Notes: generated by a model from the letters alone, not told the origin. 64,000 nt of DNA from Rhodothermales bacterium (GCA_028284865.1 JANQQV010000020.1:186001-250000); one strand, 5' to 3'; positions 1 through 9,143 are shown, counted from the first letter of the stretch. Program-made: numbers and translations.

Positions 1-800
1 TCGAGGAAGACTACTTTCGCGTGCAGGGCACGAATGATTTCGTGCTGCGCTCAAAGGTGCCTGAGGGCCGCACAGAGGTCGAATCCTTGGCCGTGTCCAA
101 CCCGACCGCATTCTTCGTGCACGTGCTACGCGAAGTCCTGATCTCCGAGGGCATTGCGGTCAGGGGACGCGCGTTGGATATCGATGACCTGCCCGTCAAG
201 CCTTCGTCCAGCGCCCGAAGCCATCTGTTCAGTCACTTCAGCCCGACACTGGCTGAAATCGTTGTTCCGCTCAACAAGCGCAGCCACAATCTCTACGCCG
301 AACAGGTCTTCCGGGCCATTGCCGTGAACGCATTGCCAACGGTCTCAGAGCCTGAGGCCGGATCCGCCGCCCTCGCCATCGATCGGGCGCGGAAACTGAC
401 GTACGGACCGGCGGGTGTGGATACGCTTCGCTTGCAGCTGGTGGACGGATCCGGCCTTGCGCGCCAGAACTTGGTTACGTCCACGATGACAGCGCGACTC
501 CTCTCCCACATGTGGCATCATGATGATGCAGCCACCCGCGATGCTTTTCTGGAGTCCCTCCCAATTGCGGGAGTCGACGGCACGCTCTCAGGCCGGATGC
601 GTGGATCAGCTGCCAAAGGCAATGCGCGGGCCAAGACGGGCACTCTTGGCAGTGTGGCAGCCTTGAGTGGATATGTGACGACGGCCAACGGCCGCACGCT
701 CATCGTATCCATGATGGCTAATCACCACACTGAATCATCCCGCCGACCGCGGCTCGTACAGGATCGCGTCATGGACATCCTGGCGCAGCACACGTACTGA
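1..800 (+). CDS. dacB: D-alanyl-D-alanine carboxypeptidase/endopeptidase, PBP4 (DacB) family; 5' end outside window
   Basis: This is the C-terminal part of a class C penicillin-binding protein that trims or cleaves peptidoglycan peptides in the periplasm. The reading frame is open from base 3, so the in-frame GTG at 21 is internal and the N-terminus with the SxxK nucleophile motif lies before the window. Two of the three family motifs are visible: SxN as Ser-His-Asn (bases 282-290) and KTG (633-641) in the context AKTGTLGS. The KTG sits about 55 residues before the C-terminus, as in PBP4 proteins. The TGA stop is followed by about 85 bases before hslV. No membrane anchor is visible in the part seen. 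The family is clear from the two motifs and their spacing; the exact activity (carboxypeptidase or endopeptidase) cannot be decided from sequence. Confidence 0.85.
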   Translation, partial: EEDYFRVQGTNDFVLRSKVPEGRTEVESLAVSNPTAFFVHVLREVLISEGIAVRGRALDIDDLPVKPSSSARSHLFSHFSPTLAEIVVPLNKRSHNLYAEQVFRAIAVNALPTVSEPEAGSAALAIDRARKLTYGPAGVDTLRLQLVDGSGLARQNLVTSTMTARLLSHMWHHDDAATRDAFLESLPIAGVDGTLSGRMRGSAAKGNARAKTGTLGSVAALSGYVTTANGRTLIVSMMANHHTESSRRPRLVQDRVMDILAQHTY

Positions 801-885
801 ATCGAGAGAAACAACGACCCCGGCGGCAGGTACAGTAGCGCATTGTTAGCTGTATTGTTTGATTTGTTTTCGTGGGTATTGCTGC

Positions 886-1452
886 ATGAGTGAGCACAAC
901 ACCTCCCGCTCCTCCAATCGCATCCGCAGTACGACGGTAGTCGGTATCCGGCACAACGGCAAAGTGGTTCTGGGCTCTGATGGCCAGGCCACCATGGGTA
1001 ATACGGTCATGAAGAGCAGTGCGCAGAAAGTGCGTTCGCTCTACCATGGCCAGATCCTGGCTGGTTTTGCTGGTGCTACCGCGGACGCCTTCACCTTGTT
1101 CGAGCGATTCGAAGAGAAGCTCCAGCAGTACGGGGGCAATGTGACCCGTGCGGCCGTCGAATTGGCTAAGGACTGGCGAACGGATCGCTATCTGCGTCGC
1201 CTGGAGGCGCTACTGGCTGTGGCGGCCAAGGATCGCCTGCTGATCATCAGCGGAACAGGCGATGTCATCGAACCCGATGACGAAATCCTGGCCATCGGTT
1301 CCGGCGGCCCCTTTGCGCTCGCTGCCGCTCGCGCCATGACCCGCCACGCGTCCGATCTCGATGCCCGTACTGTCGTTGAGCAAGCACTCACGATCGCCTC
1401 AGAGATCTGCATTTATTCCAATGATACGCTGACGATCCTGGAGCTCGATTGA
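886..1452 (+). CDS. hslV: ATP-dependent protease proteolytic subunit HslV (ClpQ)
   Basis: HslV is the threonine-protease core of the cytoplasmic HslUV complex; HslU unfolds substrates and feeds them in. The ATG at 886 gives 188 residues. A TTG at 859 in the same frame would add nine residues unlike HslV and was not chosen. The mature enzyme should start at Thr16, in [20 protein letters not shown], which matches the HslV N-terminal strand and the following GDGQAT-type motif. This implies a 15-residue propeptide, whereas E. coli HslV loses only Met. The chain then keeps the usual short HslV length of about 173 mature residues. The gene is followed by a NYN-domain gene and then hslU, so the common direct hslV-hslU adjacency is interrupted here. 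Confidence 0.95.
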   Translation: MSEHNTSRSSNRIRSTTVVGIRHNGKVVLGSDGQATMGNTVMKSSAQKVRSLYHGQILAGFAGATADAFTLFERFEEKLQQYGGNVTRAAVELAKDWRTDRYLRRLEALLAVAAKDRLLIISGTGDVIEPDDEILAIGSGGPFALAAARAMTRHASDLDARTVVEQALTIASEICIYSNDTLTILELD

Positions 1453-1523
1453 TTCCGCGGGTGGAATGATCACCCCGTGCTCTCCAGGTCAATACTTGTT
1501 TGTTTACTTGACTTCTTGATTCC

Positions 1524-2576
1524 ATGGCTGCACGAAAGTCTTCTTATCGTTCGCGTCCACGTAATGCTGTCCTGCTGATTGATTACACCAATGTGTTCGG
1601 TGTCATTTCAGAGCGCATTGACAACGATCAGCCAGATGCGGTTGTCCTCGACCTGGTCGCGTCTCTCAAAAGACACGTTTCTGAGCATTTAAACCTGAAG
1701 CCCGTGCGCACGCTGGCGTTTGCCAACCTGCCCCCGGGCAACATGCGTGGACACCGGGCCACCGGAGCATGGTTGGCTCAAGGCATCGAGCCCCATTTCT
1801 GCTATGCACGATCCCGCGACGAGGCTGCGGCCATTGAGTTGGCCATGGAAGCCATGACCTTGTCGAGGGAGCTCGGCCCATCCACCGCATTCGTCATTCT
1901 GTCGGGTAATCAGTGGTTTACCCCCCTCGTACAGCGTCTACTTCGAGGTGGACACTTCACACTGCTATCGACACTGGAATCACCGTCTGAGCCGGACGAT
2001 CTCCCTTCCGACTGTCAGGATGTATACCTGAACGCTGAATTCCTGCTGGGTGGCCCGGGGCGCAAGCTGGACCTCGCGCCTCCTGCGGAAGAAGAAGATG
2101 GCCCACAGTCCCAGCGTCCAACCGAGACCATCGCCATCACTGACGCCGCGGTGCTCAAGACTCTGGGAATCATCGAGTCCTACTTCGGTCAGTATGAGGA
2201 AATCTACCTGACGCCCCTTTTGAGAAAGCTTTCTGAGATCATTGATGATCCGAATGAAGAACCAAAAGTGCTCATCAACGATCTCGAACAGGCCGGCGCG
2301 GTCTGGCTGGAAAAGCGTCGCGGCTTCCCGCACAATTACACGGTTCTCCTGATGAATCTGGAGCACCCTGACGTAGCAGAGATCAAAGAATCATCATTGA
2401 CCGATGGTCTGGACTATCCGTCTTACGCTGACGGGGACTCGAGCGACGAGGATGATGATTACCGTGATGATCACAATGATGACTACGACGACAGTTATGA
2501 TGATGATAGTCGCGTCGACGATGACCAAGATGATGACGACGACATCGATGATGATGACGATTATCCCACCGCCTGA
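1524..2576 (+). CDS. NYN (PIN-like) domain protein with winged-helix-like middle and poly-aspartate tail
   Basis: Residues about 14-175 resemble the NYN/LabA branch of PIN-like nucleases: a first strand ending in Asp20-Tyr-Thr-Asn23, a central helix, and a strand-loop SGNQWF (127-132) followed by TPLVQRLLRGG. In typical NYN domains that loop is SGDSDF or SGDGDF with metal-binding aspartates; here Asn and Gln/Trp replace them, and the central Asp position reads as Glu (105 or 109). Catalysis is therefore doubtful, and RNA or protein binding is possible. Residues 206-285 look like a small helical or winged-helix domain. Residues 303-347 are almost entirely Asp, encoded by GAT/GAC runs. The start is ATG 1524, and the stop is 17 bases before hslU. 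The position between hslV and hslU suggests co-expression with the protease. The fold call is by motif only. Confidence 0.7.
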   Translation: MAARKSSYRSRPRNAVLLIDYTNVFGVISERIDNDQPDAVVLDLVASLKRHVSEHLNLKPVRTLAFANLPPGNMRGHRATGAWLAQGIEPHFCYARSRDEAAAIELAMEAMTLSRELGPSTAFVILSGNQWFTPLVQRLLRGGHFTLLSTLESPSEPDDLPSDCQDVYLNAEFLLGGPGRKLDLAPPAEEEDGPQSQRPTETIAITDAAVLKTLGIIESYFGQYEEIYLTPLLRKLSEIIDDPNEEPKVLINDLEQAGAVWLEKRRGFPHNYTVLLMNLEHPDVAEIKESSLTDGLDYPSYADGDSSDEDDDYRDDHNDDYDDSYDDDSRVDDDQDDDDDIDDDDDYPTA

Positions 2577-2593
2577 ACACTGAATCTGCAGAC

Positions 2594-4027
2594 ATGGCCA
2601 TCCAGAACGAATTGACCCCTCACGAGATCGTCGCCGAGCTTGACCGGTACGTTATCGGTCAGAAGGAAGCGAAGAAGAGCGTCGCCATTGCCTTGCGGAA
2701 TCGCTGGCGACGGCTGAATGCGGCGGCAGACATCCGAGAGGAGATTGTCCCGAACAACATCATCATGATCGGCCCGACCGGTGTCGGCAAGACCGAAATC
2801 GCTCGTCGACTGGCGAAGCTGTCAGGTGCACCCTTCATCAAGGTCGAAGCCACGAAATTCACCGAGGTGGGTTATGTCGGACGGGATGTTGAATCCATGA
2901 TCCGGGATCTGTGCGACATCGCCATCAACATGGTACGCGAAGAGCATACGGGTTCGGTCCAGGAACGCGCTCGCGTGCTGGCTGATGAGCGCATCCTGGA
3001 TATCCTTATCCCACCTGTGCCGTCGAAGCCCGCCTCAAGGCCCCCGATCACCCCTATCACGACGCCGGGCGCACCAGCGACGACGCCAGCCGCGAAGAAT
3101 ACCGAGAATGGCACCTCGGATGAGGATGCTCTTCGCCAGCGGACCCGGGAGAAGTTCAAGCGCATGCTGGACAACGGCGATCTCGACAAGCGCGAAGTCG
3201 AAATAGAGGTTTCCGCCGACCAGTCTTCCATGCTCCAGGTCTTCGGGCCCATGGGGATGGAGGAAATGGGTGTCAATCTGCAGGACCTTTTCGGCAATAT
3301 GGGCGGCAAAAAGCAGAAGAAACGTCGCGTCCCGGTCGAGGAAGCTCGCGAGATCCTGACAGCGGAGGAAGCCCAGAAGCTGATCGACATGGACAAGGTT
3401 ACCCGCCAAGCTTTGGAACGCGTCCAGCAGTCGGGAATCGTGTTCATCGACGAAATCGACAAGGTGGCCGCACGAGGAGGTGCAAGCGGTAAAAGTGGCC
3501 CGGATGTCTCGCGCGAGGGCGTTCAGCGCGACCTGCTACCCATCGTAGAGGGATCCGGCGTGATGACCAAGTACGGAATGGTCAAAACGGACCACATCCT
3601 GTTCATCGCCAGCGGGGCCTTCCACGTTTCCAAACCCAGCGATTTGATTCCAGAACTTCAGGGTCGCTTCCCGATCCGGGTAGAGTTGGACAACCTGACC
3701 GAGGACGACTTCTTCCAGATTCTGACGGTGCCACGCAACGCGCTGCTGAAGCAGTACATTGCTTTGATGGCCTCGGAAGGGGTTACTGTTGAGTTCAAAG
3801 AGGAAGCGGTCCGGGAAGTAGCCAGCATGGCCGCAGCCGTCAACGAGGAGGTGGAGAACATCGGTGCACGCCGTCTGCACACGATCCTGACCACACTGCT
3901 CGAGGATTTGCTTTTCGACGTACCCGATGCCATGCGCGACGATTCATTCGTGATTGATCAGGACCTGGTTCAGCAGAAGCTCTCAGGTGTCGTCCAGAAC
4001 CGGGACCTCAGCCAGTACATCCTTTGA
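2594..4027 (+). CDS. hslU: ATP-dependent protease ATPase subunit HslU (ClpY)
   Basis: HslU is the AAA+ unfoldase ring of HslUV in the cytoplasm. The N-terminus (LTPHEIVAELDRYVIGQ) is typical. Walker A GPTGVGKT lies at residues 60-67 and Walker B with Asp286-Glu287 in VFIDEIDKVA. The long stretch between them is the I-domain, and here it includes a Pro/Thr-rich linker near residues 140-175 that is longer than in many HslU proteins. The C-terminus RDLSQYIL fits the tail that inserts between HslV subunits. Length is 477 residues, somewhat over the E. coli protein because of the linker. It starts at ATG 2594, 17 bases after the NYN gene, and is followed after 13 bases by a FemAB-like gene, so one transcript from hslV onward is likely. 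Confidence 0.95.
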   Translation: MAIQNELTPHEIVAELDRYVIGQKEAKKSVAIALRNRWRRLNAAADIREEIVPNNIIMIGPTGVGKTEIARRLAKLSGAPFIKVEATKFTEVGYVGRDVESMIRDLCDIAINMVREEHTGSVQERARVLADERILDILIPPVPSKPASRPPITPITTPGAPATTPAAKNTENGTSDEDALRQRTREKFKRMLDNGDLDKREVEIEVSADQSSMLQVFGPMGMEEMGVNLQDLFGNMGGKKQKKRRVPVEEAREILTAEEAQKLIDMDKVTRQALERVQQSGIVFIDEIDKVAARGGASGKSGPDVSREGVQRDLLPIVEGSGVMTKYGMVKTDHILFIASGAFHVSKPSDLIPELQGRFPIRVELDNLTEDDFFQILTVPRNALLKQYIALMASEGVTVEFKEEAVREVASMAAAVNEEVENIGARRLHTILTTLLEDLLFDVPDAMRDDSFVIDQDLVQQKLSGVVQNRDLSQYIL

Positions 4028-4040
4028 TTCCCGAGCAACA

Positions 4041-5081
4041 GTGGCCTCCCCTTCGACCTCAGCATATCCGGACTCCAGAAGGCCGTTCGTGATTGAGCGC
4101 GCGTCCGAATTCGGTCCACGCTGGGTCGCTCTGCTTGCAAAGACAACCGACCCCTCGCCATTCCTTCAGCCGGTATTCCTCGAGGGAATCGAACGTATTA
4201 CGGGGTGGAATCGCGTGGTTGTAGACGTGCCAGAAACAGGGTTGGCGTGTTTGTTCATCCGGAGCCGTGGACCTGTTCGCGATGTTGTCCTCCCTCCTTT
4301 TTGCCCGTATACGGCGTTGCTGCCTGAAGCCGCGGCTTCATCCCCTGATTGGACAGCGCTCACTGGCCGTGGGACGGGTCTGCCCGCCAATCGCTTGATC
4401 TCACTTACGCCGGCCATTTCTGGACCAGAATCATCGGGCTACCGGCAACCAGCAGACACTGCTTCTGCTGAAGTGATCGCGAGGCAGACGTACCATCTTT
4501 CGACCGCACCGTTGGAGGATGCGCTCTCCTCGTGGTCAGCTTCGCCGCGCCGAACGTGGCGGAAGCATGCCAATGAATTCGAGTTCCGCGTGCATCCCAA
4601 CTCCGCAGCTGAAGAGGCCGGGGAATCATGTCGTGACGTGATTGTGGAGCTGACTGAACTGGTAAAAAGCGGATATGCCCGCAATGGGCGGCGTTTTCCG
4701 CTTGAACCGTCCGATCTCGCCAATTGGGCCGTTGACTTGGTCGATGCCGGCCTCGCACAACTTTATTCGCTGTACGACCGCGACAAAGGCACGTTGGCAG
4801 CTGGCGTCGTAGCACTCAAGCATCAGCAGATGGCGTGGTACTGGCTGGCAGGAAGTGTGCCGGGGCCCGCCATGACCGTTTTGATGGGATACCTGCAAGA
4901 CGACCTGCATCGCCAGGGCATCCCGGTTCTGGACCTCATGGGCGCCAATACGCCAAGCATCGCCGAGTTCAAGCGACGATTTGGTGGAGAGCTGACGCCC
5001 TACCTCCATATCCGCACCTCGACGCTGGCGGGATCCTTGATCGACCAAGCGGCCCATGCGGTCCGAAAGATGCTTTCCTGA
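4041..5081 (+). CDS. FemAB/GNAT-like acyltransferase (BioF2-like acetyltransferase domain)
   Basis: A cytoplasmic protein of 346 residues with no signal peptide or membrane segment. The central-to-C-terminal region has the features of the GNAT fold found in FemAB-like or BioF2-like proteins: a basic helix (SPRRTWRKHANEFEF), a segment naming a chain-like position (LYSLYDRDKGTLAAGVVALK), the aromatic WYWLAGSVP, then DLMGANTPSIAEFKRRFGGE near the C-terminus. That last motif is typical of the family, whose members include polysaccharide and peptidoglycan bridge enzymes. The GTG at 4041, just after the hslU stop, is preferred; a GTG at 4089 is the alternative. Nine bases separate it from the next gene. 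Together with the flippase downstream, a role in modifying a surface glycan is plausible. The substrate is unknown. Confidence 0.65.
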   Translation: MASPSTSAYPDSRRPFVIERASEFGPRWVALLAKTTDPSPFLQPVFLEGIERITGWNRVVVDVPETGLACLFIRSRGPVRDVVLPPFCPYTALLPEAAASSPDWTALTGRGTGLPANRLISLTPAISGPESSGYRQPADTASAEVIARQTYHLSTAPLEDALSSWSASPRRTWRKHANEFEFRVHPNSAAEEAGESCRDVIVELTELVKSGYARNGRRFPLEPSDLANWAVDLVDAGLAQLYSLYDRDKGTLAAGVVALKHQQMAWYWLAGSVPGPAMTVLMGYLQDDLHRQGIPVLDLMGANTPSIAEFKRRFGGELTPYLHIRTSTLAGSLIDQAAHAVRKMLS

Positions 5082-5090
5082 GTTGGGCTC

Positions 5091-6734
5091 ATGACGGGAA
5101 TACCGAATCAACACACGACCAGCGATACCAATTGGAACTGGGGGTTTGCCCTCTTAGCGTTTGCCCTATTCGTGTGGCGGTATGGTTATGGTTTCGGGTT
5201 CAGTGATCAGGACGAGTTTCTCCCGCTGACCTTGCACCTGCTCAACGCCGACCTGTACCTGAATGATTGGTTCGTCGGTATGCAAACCGACGGGTTTTCG
5301 ATTCGCTGGCCAGTCGCGCTTCTGATCGCTTTGCCGTCGACCATGCTTCCCGTTTGGGCTGTGGTTGGGTTGGTTCATGCAGCCGTTGCCCTTGGGAGCG
5401 CCATGGCGGTGGCGCGTCTGGCAACCACCATTTTCAGCTCCCGTTGGACGACTCTGCTGGCAGTTGTTGCGGTGATGGCAGTAACCTCGCGCTGGAATCC
5501 TGGGGGAAACGACATTCTGCATGCCATGCTGGTGCCCAGCAGCATCGCATGGTGCATGGTGCTCTGGTCCATTGAGCGACTTCATGGAAAACGATGGCTT
5601 CATGCGGGCCTTTTCCTTGGCGCTGCAACGCTGTTCCATCCGCTCATTGGAATGTTGGTTGGCCTGCTCCTGCTGGCCACCTTGTTGACCATCAATGAGG
5701 TCGGATGGAGACCGGTCATTCACATTGCCGTGCCTTTTCTGTTGGTACTGCTTCCGATTCTGGCACTATTGGCCTCCGTCGGCACCGGGCAGGCATCTTC
5801 AGATGTCGTTGAAGCCGCGCTCGACCCAACGACCATACTGACCCAATTGCGGGCACCCCATCACTATTTGCCTGGATCGTTCGTGGGAACGGCCTGGGCG
5901 AAGTTTGCCCTCTTGATTGTCACAGCGTCCTGCCTGCTTTGGCACGACCCGAAATCAACCGCTGCTGAATCGACGACCACCTCCTGGGATCGGAAAATCC
6001 TTTCGCGCATGATCGTCCTTCCTACTCTCGCACTGTCTGCTTCCTTGTTGGTGACCTGGTGGCCGATTCAATGGCCTCTGGGTCTCCGACTCCAGCCGTG
6101 GTCGATCGCACCCATGGTCCGGGTCGTGGCAACCATCGTCATTGTTGGATTCGGTGTGCAGATTGTCCATTCGAAGCTCAAAGCCCGACTGTTGAGGCCA
6201 CAACCCGCCTCCAGGATGCTTGAGGGACTCATCCCACTAGTGGGTCTTTTGGTGTTGCTTCTCGCCTTTTCGCCTTCGGGAGAGCACATCAGAGGTGGCG
6301 CTCACGCGGACCAGGGACTACATGACTGGGCCATTGAAAACTCGGACGTGAATGCTGTTTTCGTGATTCCACCGTCGATGACGGGATTTCAATTCGGCGC
6401 AGAACGTGCTCAGTACGTGTCGTTCAAGTCATTTCCATTCGAACCCGATCCAACCATCGAGTGGTGGACGCGACTTCAGCAGATCGCACCAGTCGAAGAG
6501 GCTCTCCCGGGCGGGACTGCTCTCCAGGTACGATTGGATGAGGCATACGAGATGAGTTCTCCCGCCGACGTTCGAACATTCGCTGCCATGGAGAATGTCG
6601 ATTATTTCGTCCGTCCAGCAGAATCGGAGAATGACTGGTCTGCTGATCTGGAAGCCGAATGGTGTGACGAGCAGTGGTGCGTATTCTGGGCAGGTCGTAT
6701 CCTGACGCAGCCCTCACGACCCGTCACTCCTTGA
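5091..6734 (+). CDS. Polytopic membrane protein, possibly GT-C-like, unknown function
   Basis: A 547-residue inner-membrane protein with about ten hydrophobic helices spread over residues 16-400, followed by a soluble C-terminal part of about 150 residues with many aromatic and acidic residues. The first loop carries DQDEFLPLTLHLLNADLY, an acidic loop after the first helix of the kind seen in GT-C glycosyltransferases and related families, but no diagnostic catalytic motif is certain. It starts at ATG 5091, nine bases after the GNAT-like gene, and its TGA overlaps the TTG start of the flippase gene. Its place between a GNAT-like enzyme and a flippase suggests envelope glycan assembly. I do not recognise a named family with confidence. 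Confidence 0.6.
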   Translation: MTGIPNQHTTSDTNWNWGFALLAFALFVWRYGYGFGFSDQDEFLPLTLHLLNADLYLNDWFVGMQTDGFSIRWPVALLIALPSTMLPVWAVVGLVHAAVALGSAMAVARLATTIFSSRWTTLLAVVAVMAVTSRWNPGGNDILHAMLVPSSIAWCMVLWSIERLHGKRWLHAGLFLGAATLFHPLIGMLVGLLLLATLLTINEVGWRPVIHIAVPFLLVLLPILALLASVGTGQASSDVVEAALDPTTILTQLRAPHHYLPGSFVGTAWAKFALLIVTASCLLWHDPKSTAAESTTTSWDRKILSRMIVLPTLALSASLLVTWWPIQWPLGLRLQPWSIAPMVRVVATIVIVGFGVQIVHSKLKARLLRPQPASRMLEGLIPLVGLLVLLLAFSPSGEHIRGGAHADQGLHDWAIENSDVNAVFVIPPSMTGFQFGAERAQYVSFKSFPFEPDPTIEWWTRLQQIAPVEEALPGGTALQVRLDEAYEMSSPADVRTFAAMENVDYFVRPAESENDWSADLEAEWCDEQWCVFWAGRILTQPSRPVTP

Positions 6735-8170
6735 AGCTGAAGAATCGCATACTCGCCCTGTTCGAGGATTCCGAATTCCGGGCGCCCGTATTGAAGCTCT
6801 TGTCGGGCACTGGCCTGGCATTCGTGATTGCGTACCTGGCTCAGATCGTCCTGCTCAGGCTCTTTCCGGACGAATACTGGGGAATCGCTGACTATGTGAC
6901 TGCCTGGGTGTCCGTGCTCGCTCCCGTCGCTTCATTGCGCTACGAGGACGCACTGATGCTTCCTGAGGACCGTCGAAAAAGCGCTCATGCCTACCTCCTG
7001 GCTGTGTCGTCGGTCATCTTGTTTTCCACGGCGCTGCTCCTCGTGCTGAGCTTCTCGGATACGGCCATGGGCTTTTTCGAGGACAAGGGTGGGCAATGGA
7101 TGCTGATTCTTCCCATGGCATTGCTTGCCAATCGTTTGGCCAAGATCAGTGAACTTTGGCTTAGCCGACAGGAATCGTTCGGTCGCATTTCAGCCGCTCA
7201 GGTTGTCCAGGCGGGTTCGATGGTCGGGGTCCGCATCGGCTCAGGCCTTCTGAAACCATCACCCGGCGGGTTGATCTGGGGATTCGTGGCGGGATTCGGC
7301 ATGTCGTTTCTCAGCATGAGCGGAAGGGTCTGGACGACTTTGAAGGCTTCCCTGGCAGGAAGACCGAGCCTGTCAGACATGATGGCAGTCGCGCGCCGTT
7401 ATCGGCGATTCCCCCAGTTCACGATGCCGGCAGCGATGATAAGCGGACTGATCACCCGATTGCCCATTCTGTTCATCCCGGAAATCTTCGGAATGGCGGT
7501 TCTGGGACAGTATTCGCGCGGGTTCAGCATCCTGTTTGTCCCGCTAAGCCTGTTGGCTGCCTCGATTGCACAGGTCTTTTTCGTGCGTGCCGTTGAAGCC
7601 AATCGCAGCGGTGGGCTCGCCACCTTCACCGGCAACGTCCACGCTCGATTGGTGCTGATGGCCTTCTGGCCCTCTGCCGTATTGATGGTGGCAGGCGGTG
7701 ACATATTTGCCACCTTGTTCGGAGAAGAATGGCGTGAAGGGGCCTCTTACGTTGCCTATGTGGCGCCTTGGATCCTTCTGACAACGGTCGCCTCCCCACT
7801 GACGCGCCTATTCGACGTCCTTGAACGGCAGCGAATGGAATTGCTGATCACCGTACTGAGCCTGATCGTGATTGCGATCGCATTGTTCTTCGGTGGGCGA
7901 AGCAACGACATCCATACCCTCCTGCTTTACCTCGGTATTGGTGGAGCGATCGTCCGTTTTGGTCAGATTCTTTGGCTTCTCAGCATGGCGGGGTGCTCAT
8001 GGTCGGCGATGTTCAGCCCCTATGTTCGCTATCTGCTAATCGGAGCACCGTTCCTGGCAGCCGTCTGGTTCACATCCACCTTGGGGTCGCCGATCGTCAC
8101 GACGCTCGCAGGAACGGTCTTCGGCGTGGCTTTCCTCGGATTGAATGCATTGCGCGAGAAACTGATATGA
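6731..8170 (+). CDS. Polysaccharide flippase-like protein (Wzx/MOP superfamily)
   Basis: An integral membrane protein of about 479 residues with roughly 12-14 hydrophobic helices and the layout of the MOP flippase family: a first helix pair (LSGTGLAFVIAYLAQIVLLR, then RLFPDEYWGIADYVTAW) and a central repeat with conserved Arg/Gly loops. It probably moves a lipid-linked glycan across the inner membrane. The TTG at 6731 overlaps the upstream TGA as TTGA and gives a short basic N-terminus (LKLKNRIL); longer GTG starts inside the previous gene are less likely. The stop TGA overlaps the next ATG (ATGA), so translational coupling is likely on both sides. No glycosyltransferase genes of a full O-antigen locus are present, so the glycan is unknown. 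Confidence 0.75.
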   Translation: MKLKNRILALFEDSEFRAPVLKLLSGTGLAFVIAYLAQIVLLRLFPDEYWGIADYVTAWVSVLAPVASLRYEDALMLPEDRRKSAHAYLLAVSSVILFSTALLLVLSFSDTAMGFFEDKGGQWMLILPMALLANRLAKISELWLSRQESFGRISAAQVVQAGSMVGVRIGSGLLKPSPGGLIWGFVAGFGMSFLSMSGRVWTTLKASLAGRPSLSDMMAVARRYRRFPQFTMPAAMISGLITRLPILFIPEIFGMAVLGQYSRGFSILFVPLSLLAASIAQVFFVRAVEANRSGGLATFTGNVHARLVLMAFWPSAVLMVAGGDIFATLFGEEWREGASYVAYVAPWILLTTVASPLTRLFDVLERQRMELLITVLSLIVIAIALFFGGRSNDIHTLLLYLGIGGAIVRFGQILWLLSMAGCSWSAMFSPYVRYLLIGAPFLAAVWFTSTLGSPIVTTLAGTVFGVAFLGLNALREKLI

Positions 8171-9069
8171 CGTTGATGACCTGCAGGCCTGATGCTCTGT
8201 CGAACTATCGCTCCTGGAACACACGAATGAGTGTTTGTGCGGTCCTTGCTGCATTGATGGTGGTCCCGCTCATCGGGTGTGGCTCTACGCCTCACGATGA
8301 CCAGCAAGAAGCAATTCGGGTGATGACATTCAACATTCGTTGGGCCAGCCCGGGCGATGGTGACAACATCTGGTCCAATAGGTCTGAATGGGTCGCGTCG
8401 ATCATCGATAGCAGCGAGGCCCACGTGATTGGCCTGCAAGAAGCTTTGCGACATCAGCTCGACGATGTGATGCGTGATCAGGCGCGTTTGGACTGGGTGG
8501 GTGTCGGACGGGATGATGGTGCCGACCAAGGCGAGTTTTCCCCGATTCTATTCGATTCGACGCGTTTGGAGCTGATTAGCTGGGACACGAAGTGGCTCTC
8601 ATCTGCTCCTGATTCGATTGGCAGCGTGGGATGGGACGCTGCACTTCCTCGGATTGCGACGCGCATCACGCTTCTCGACCGGGTTACACTCGATACCCTG
8701 CAGGTGGTGAATACCCATTTCGACCATCGAGGGCAGCAAGCGCGCCTCGAGAGCAGCCGATTGATTGGCTCCTGGATCAGCGACTATGATGTCGCGCTGG
8801 GCGATTTCAACGTCGAACCTGATTCCGAGCCCTATTCGGCGCTGGTTGAAGCAGGATGGATGGACGCAGGCATTGATTGGATTCCTGCAGATGGTGAGCC
8901 TGGCACCTTTCGGACGTTCGATGCGGCGTCAGAGACTTCCGTGCGTATCGACTACGTATTCCATGCGCCCGGGTGGACGACTGTGCACTACGATGTGCTC
9001 TCCCCAGTCCGTGACGACGCCTATCCGTCGGACCATCTCCCCGTGATCGCCGATCTCATTCGCGAATAG
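8167..9069 (+). CDS. Exported endonuclease/exonuclease/phosphatase-fold lipoprotein
   Basis: A 300-residue member of the EEP (DNase I-like) superfamily, probably a phosphodiesterase or phosphatase outside the cytoplasm. A lipobox-like LIGC places the lipidated Cys at residue 38 if translation starts at ATG 8167. That start overlaps the flippase stop (ATGA) and supplies the positive residues of the n-region; the internal ATG at 8227 lacks them. Family motifs in order: MTFNIRW, GLQEALRHQ (catalytic Glu), VNTHFDHRG, LGDFNVEP (Asp/Asn pair) and the C-terminal SDHLPVIADL (Asp-His). This set resembles exported EEP proteins acting on sugar phosphates or lipids rather than DNA. It ends the coupled operon, and a strong stem-loop terminator follows 75 bases later. 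Confidence 0.85.
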   Translation: MTLMTCRPDALSNYRSWNTRMSVCAVLAALMVVPLIGCGSTPHDDQQEAIRVMTFNIRWASPGDGDNIWSNRSEWVASIIDSSEAHVIGLQEALRHQLDDVMRDQARLDWVGVGRDDGADQGEFSPILFDSTRLELISWDTKWLSSAPDSIGSVGWDAALPRIATRITLLDRVTLDTLQVVNTHFDHRGQQARLESSRLIGSWISDYDVALGDFNVEPDSEPYSALVEAGWMDAGIDWIPADGEPGTFRTFDAASETSVRIDYVFHAPGWTTVHYDVLSPVRDDAYPSDHLPVIADLIRE

Positions 9070-9143
9070 ACCCCAGATCTGATTCCCGACTAGTCTCCGG
9101 ATCTGGCTTCCTCCTTGATTCCCGCAGCTGAGCGGTAAACAAA

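Noticed and set aside
2383-2601. His-rich antisense frame across the NYN gene tail
   Set aside because: It is the complement of the poly-Asp GAT/GAC run and has no independent signal.
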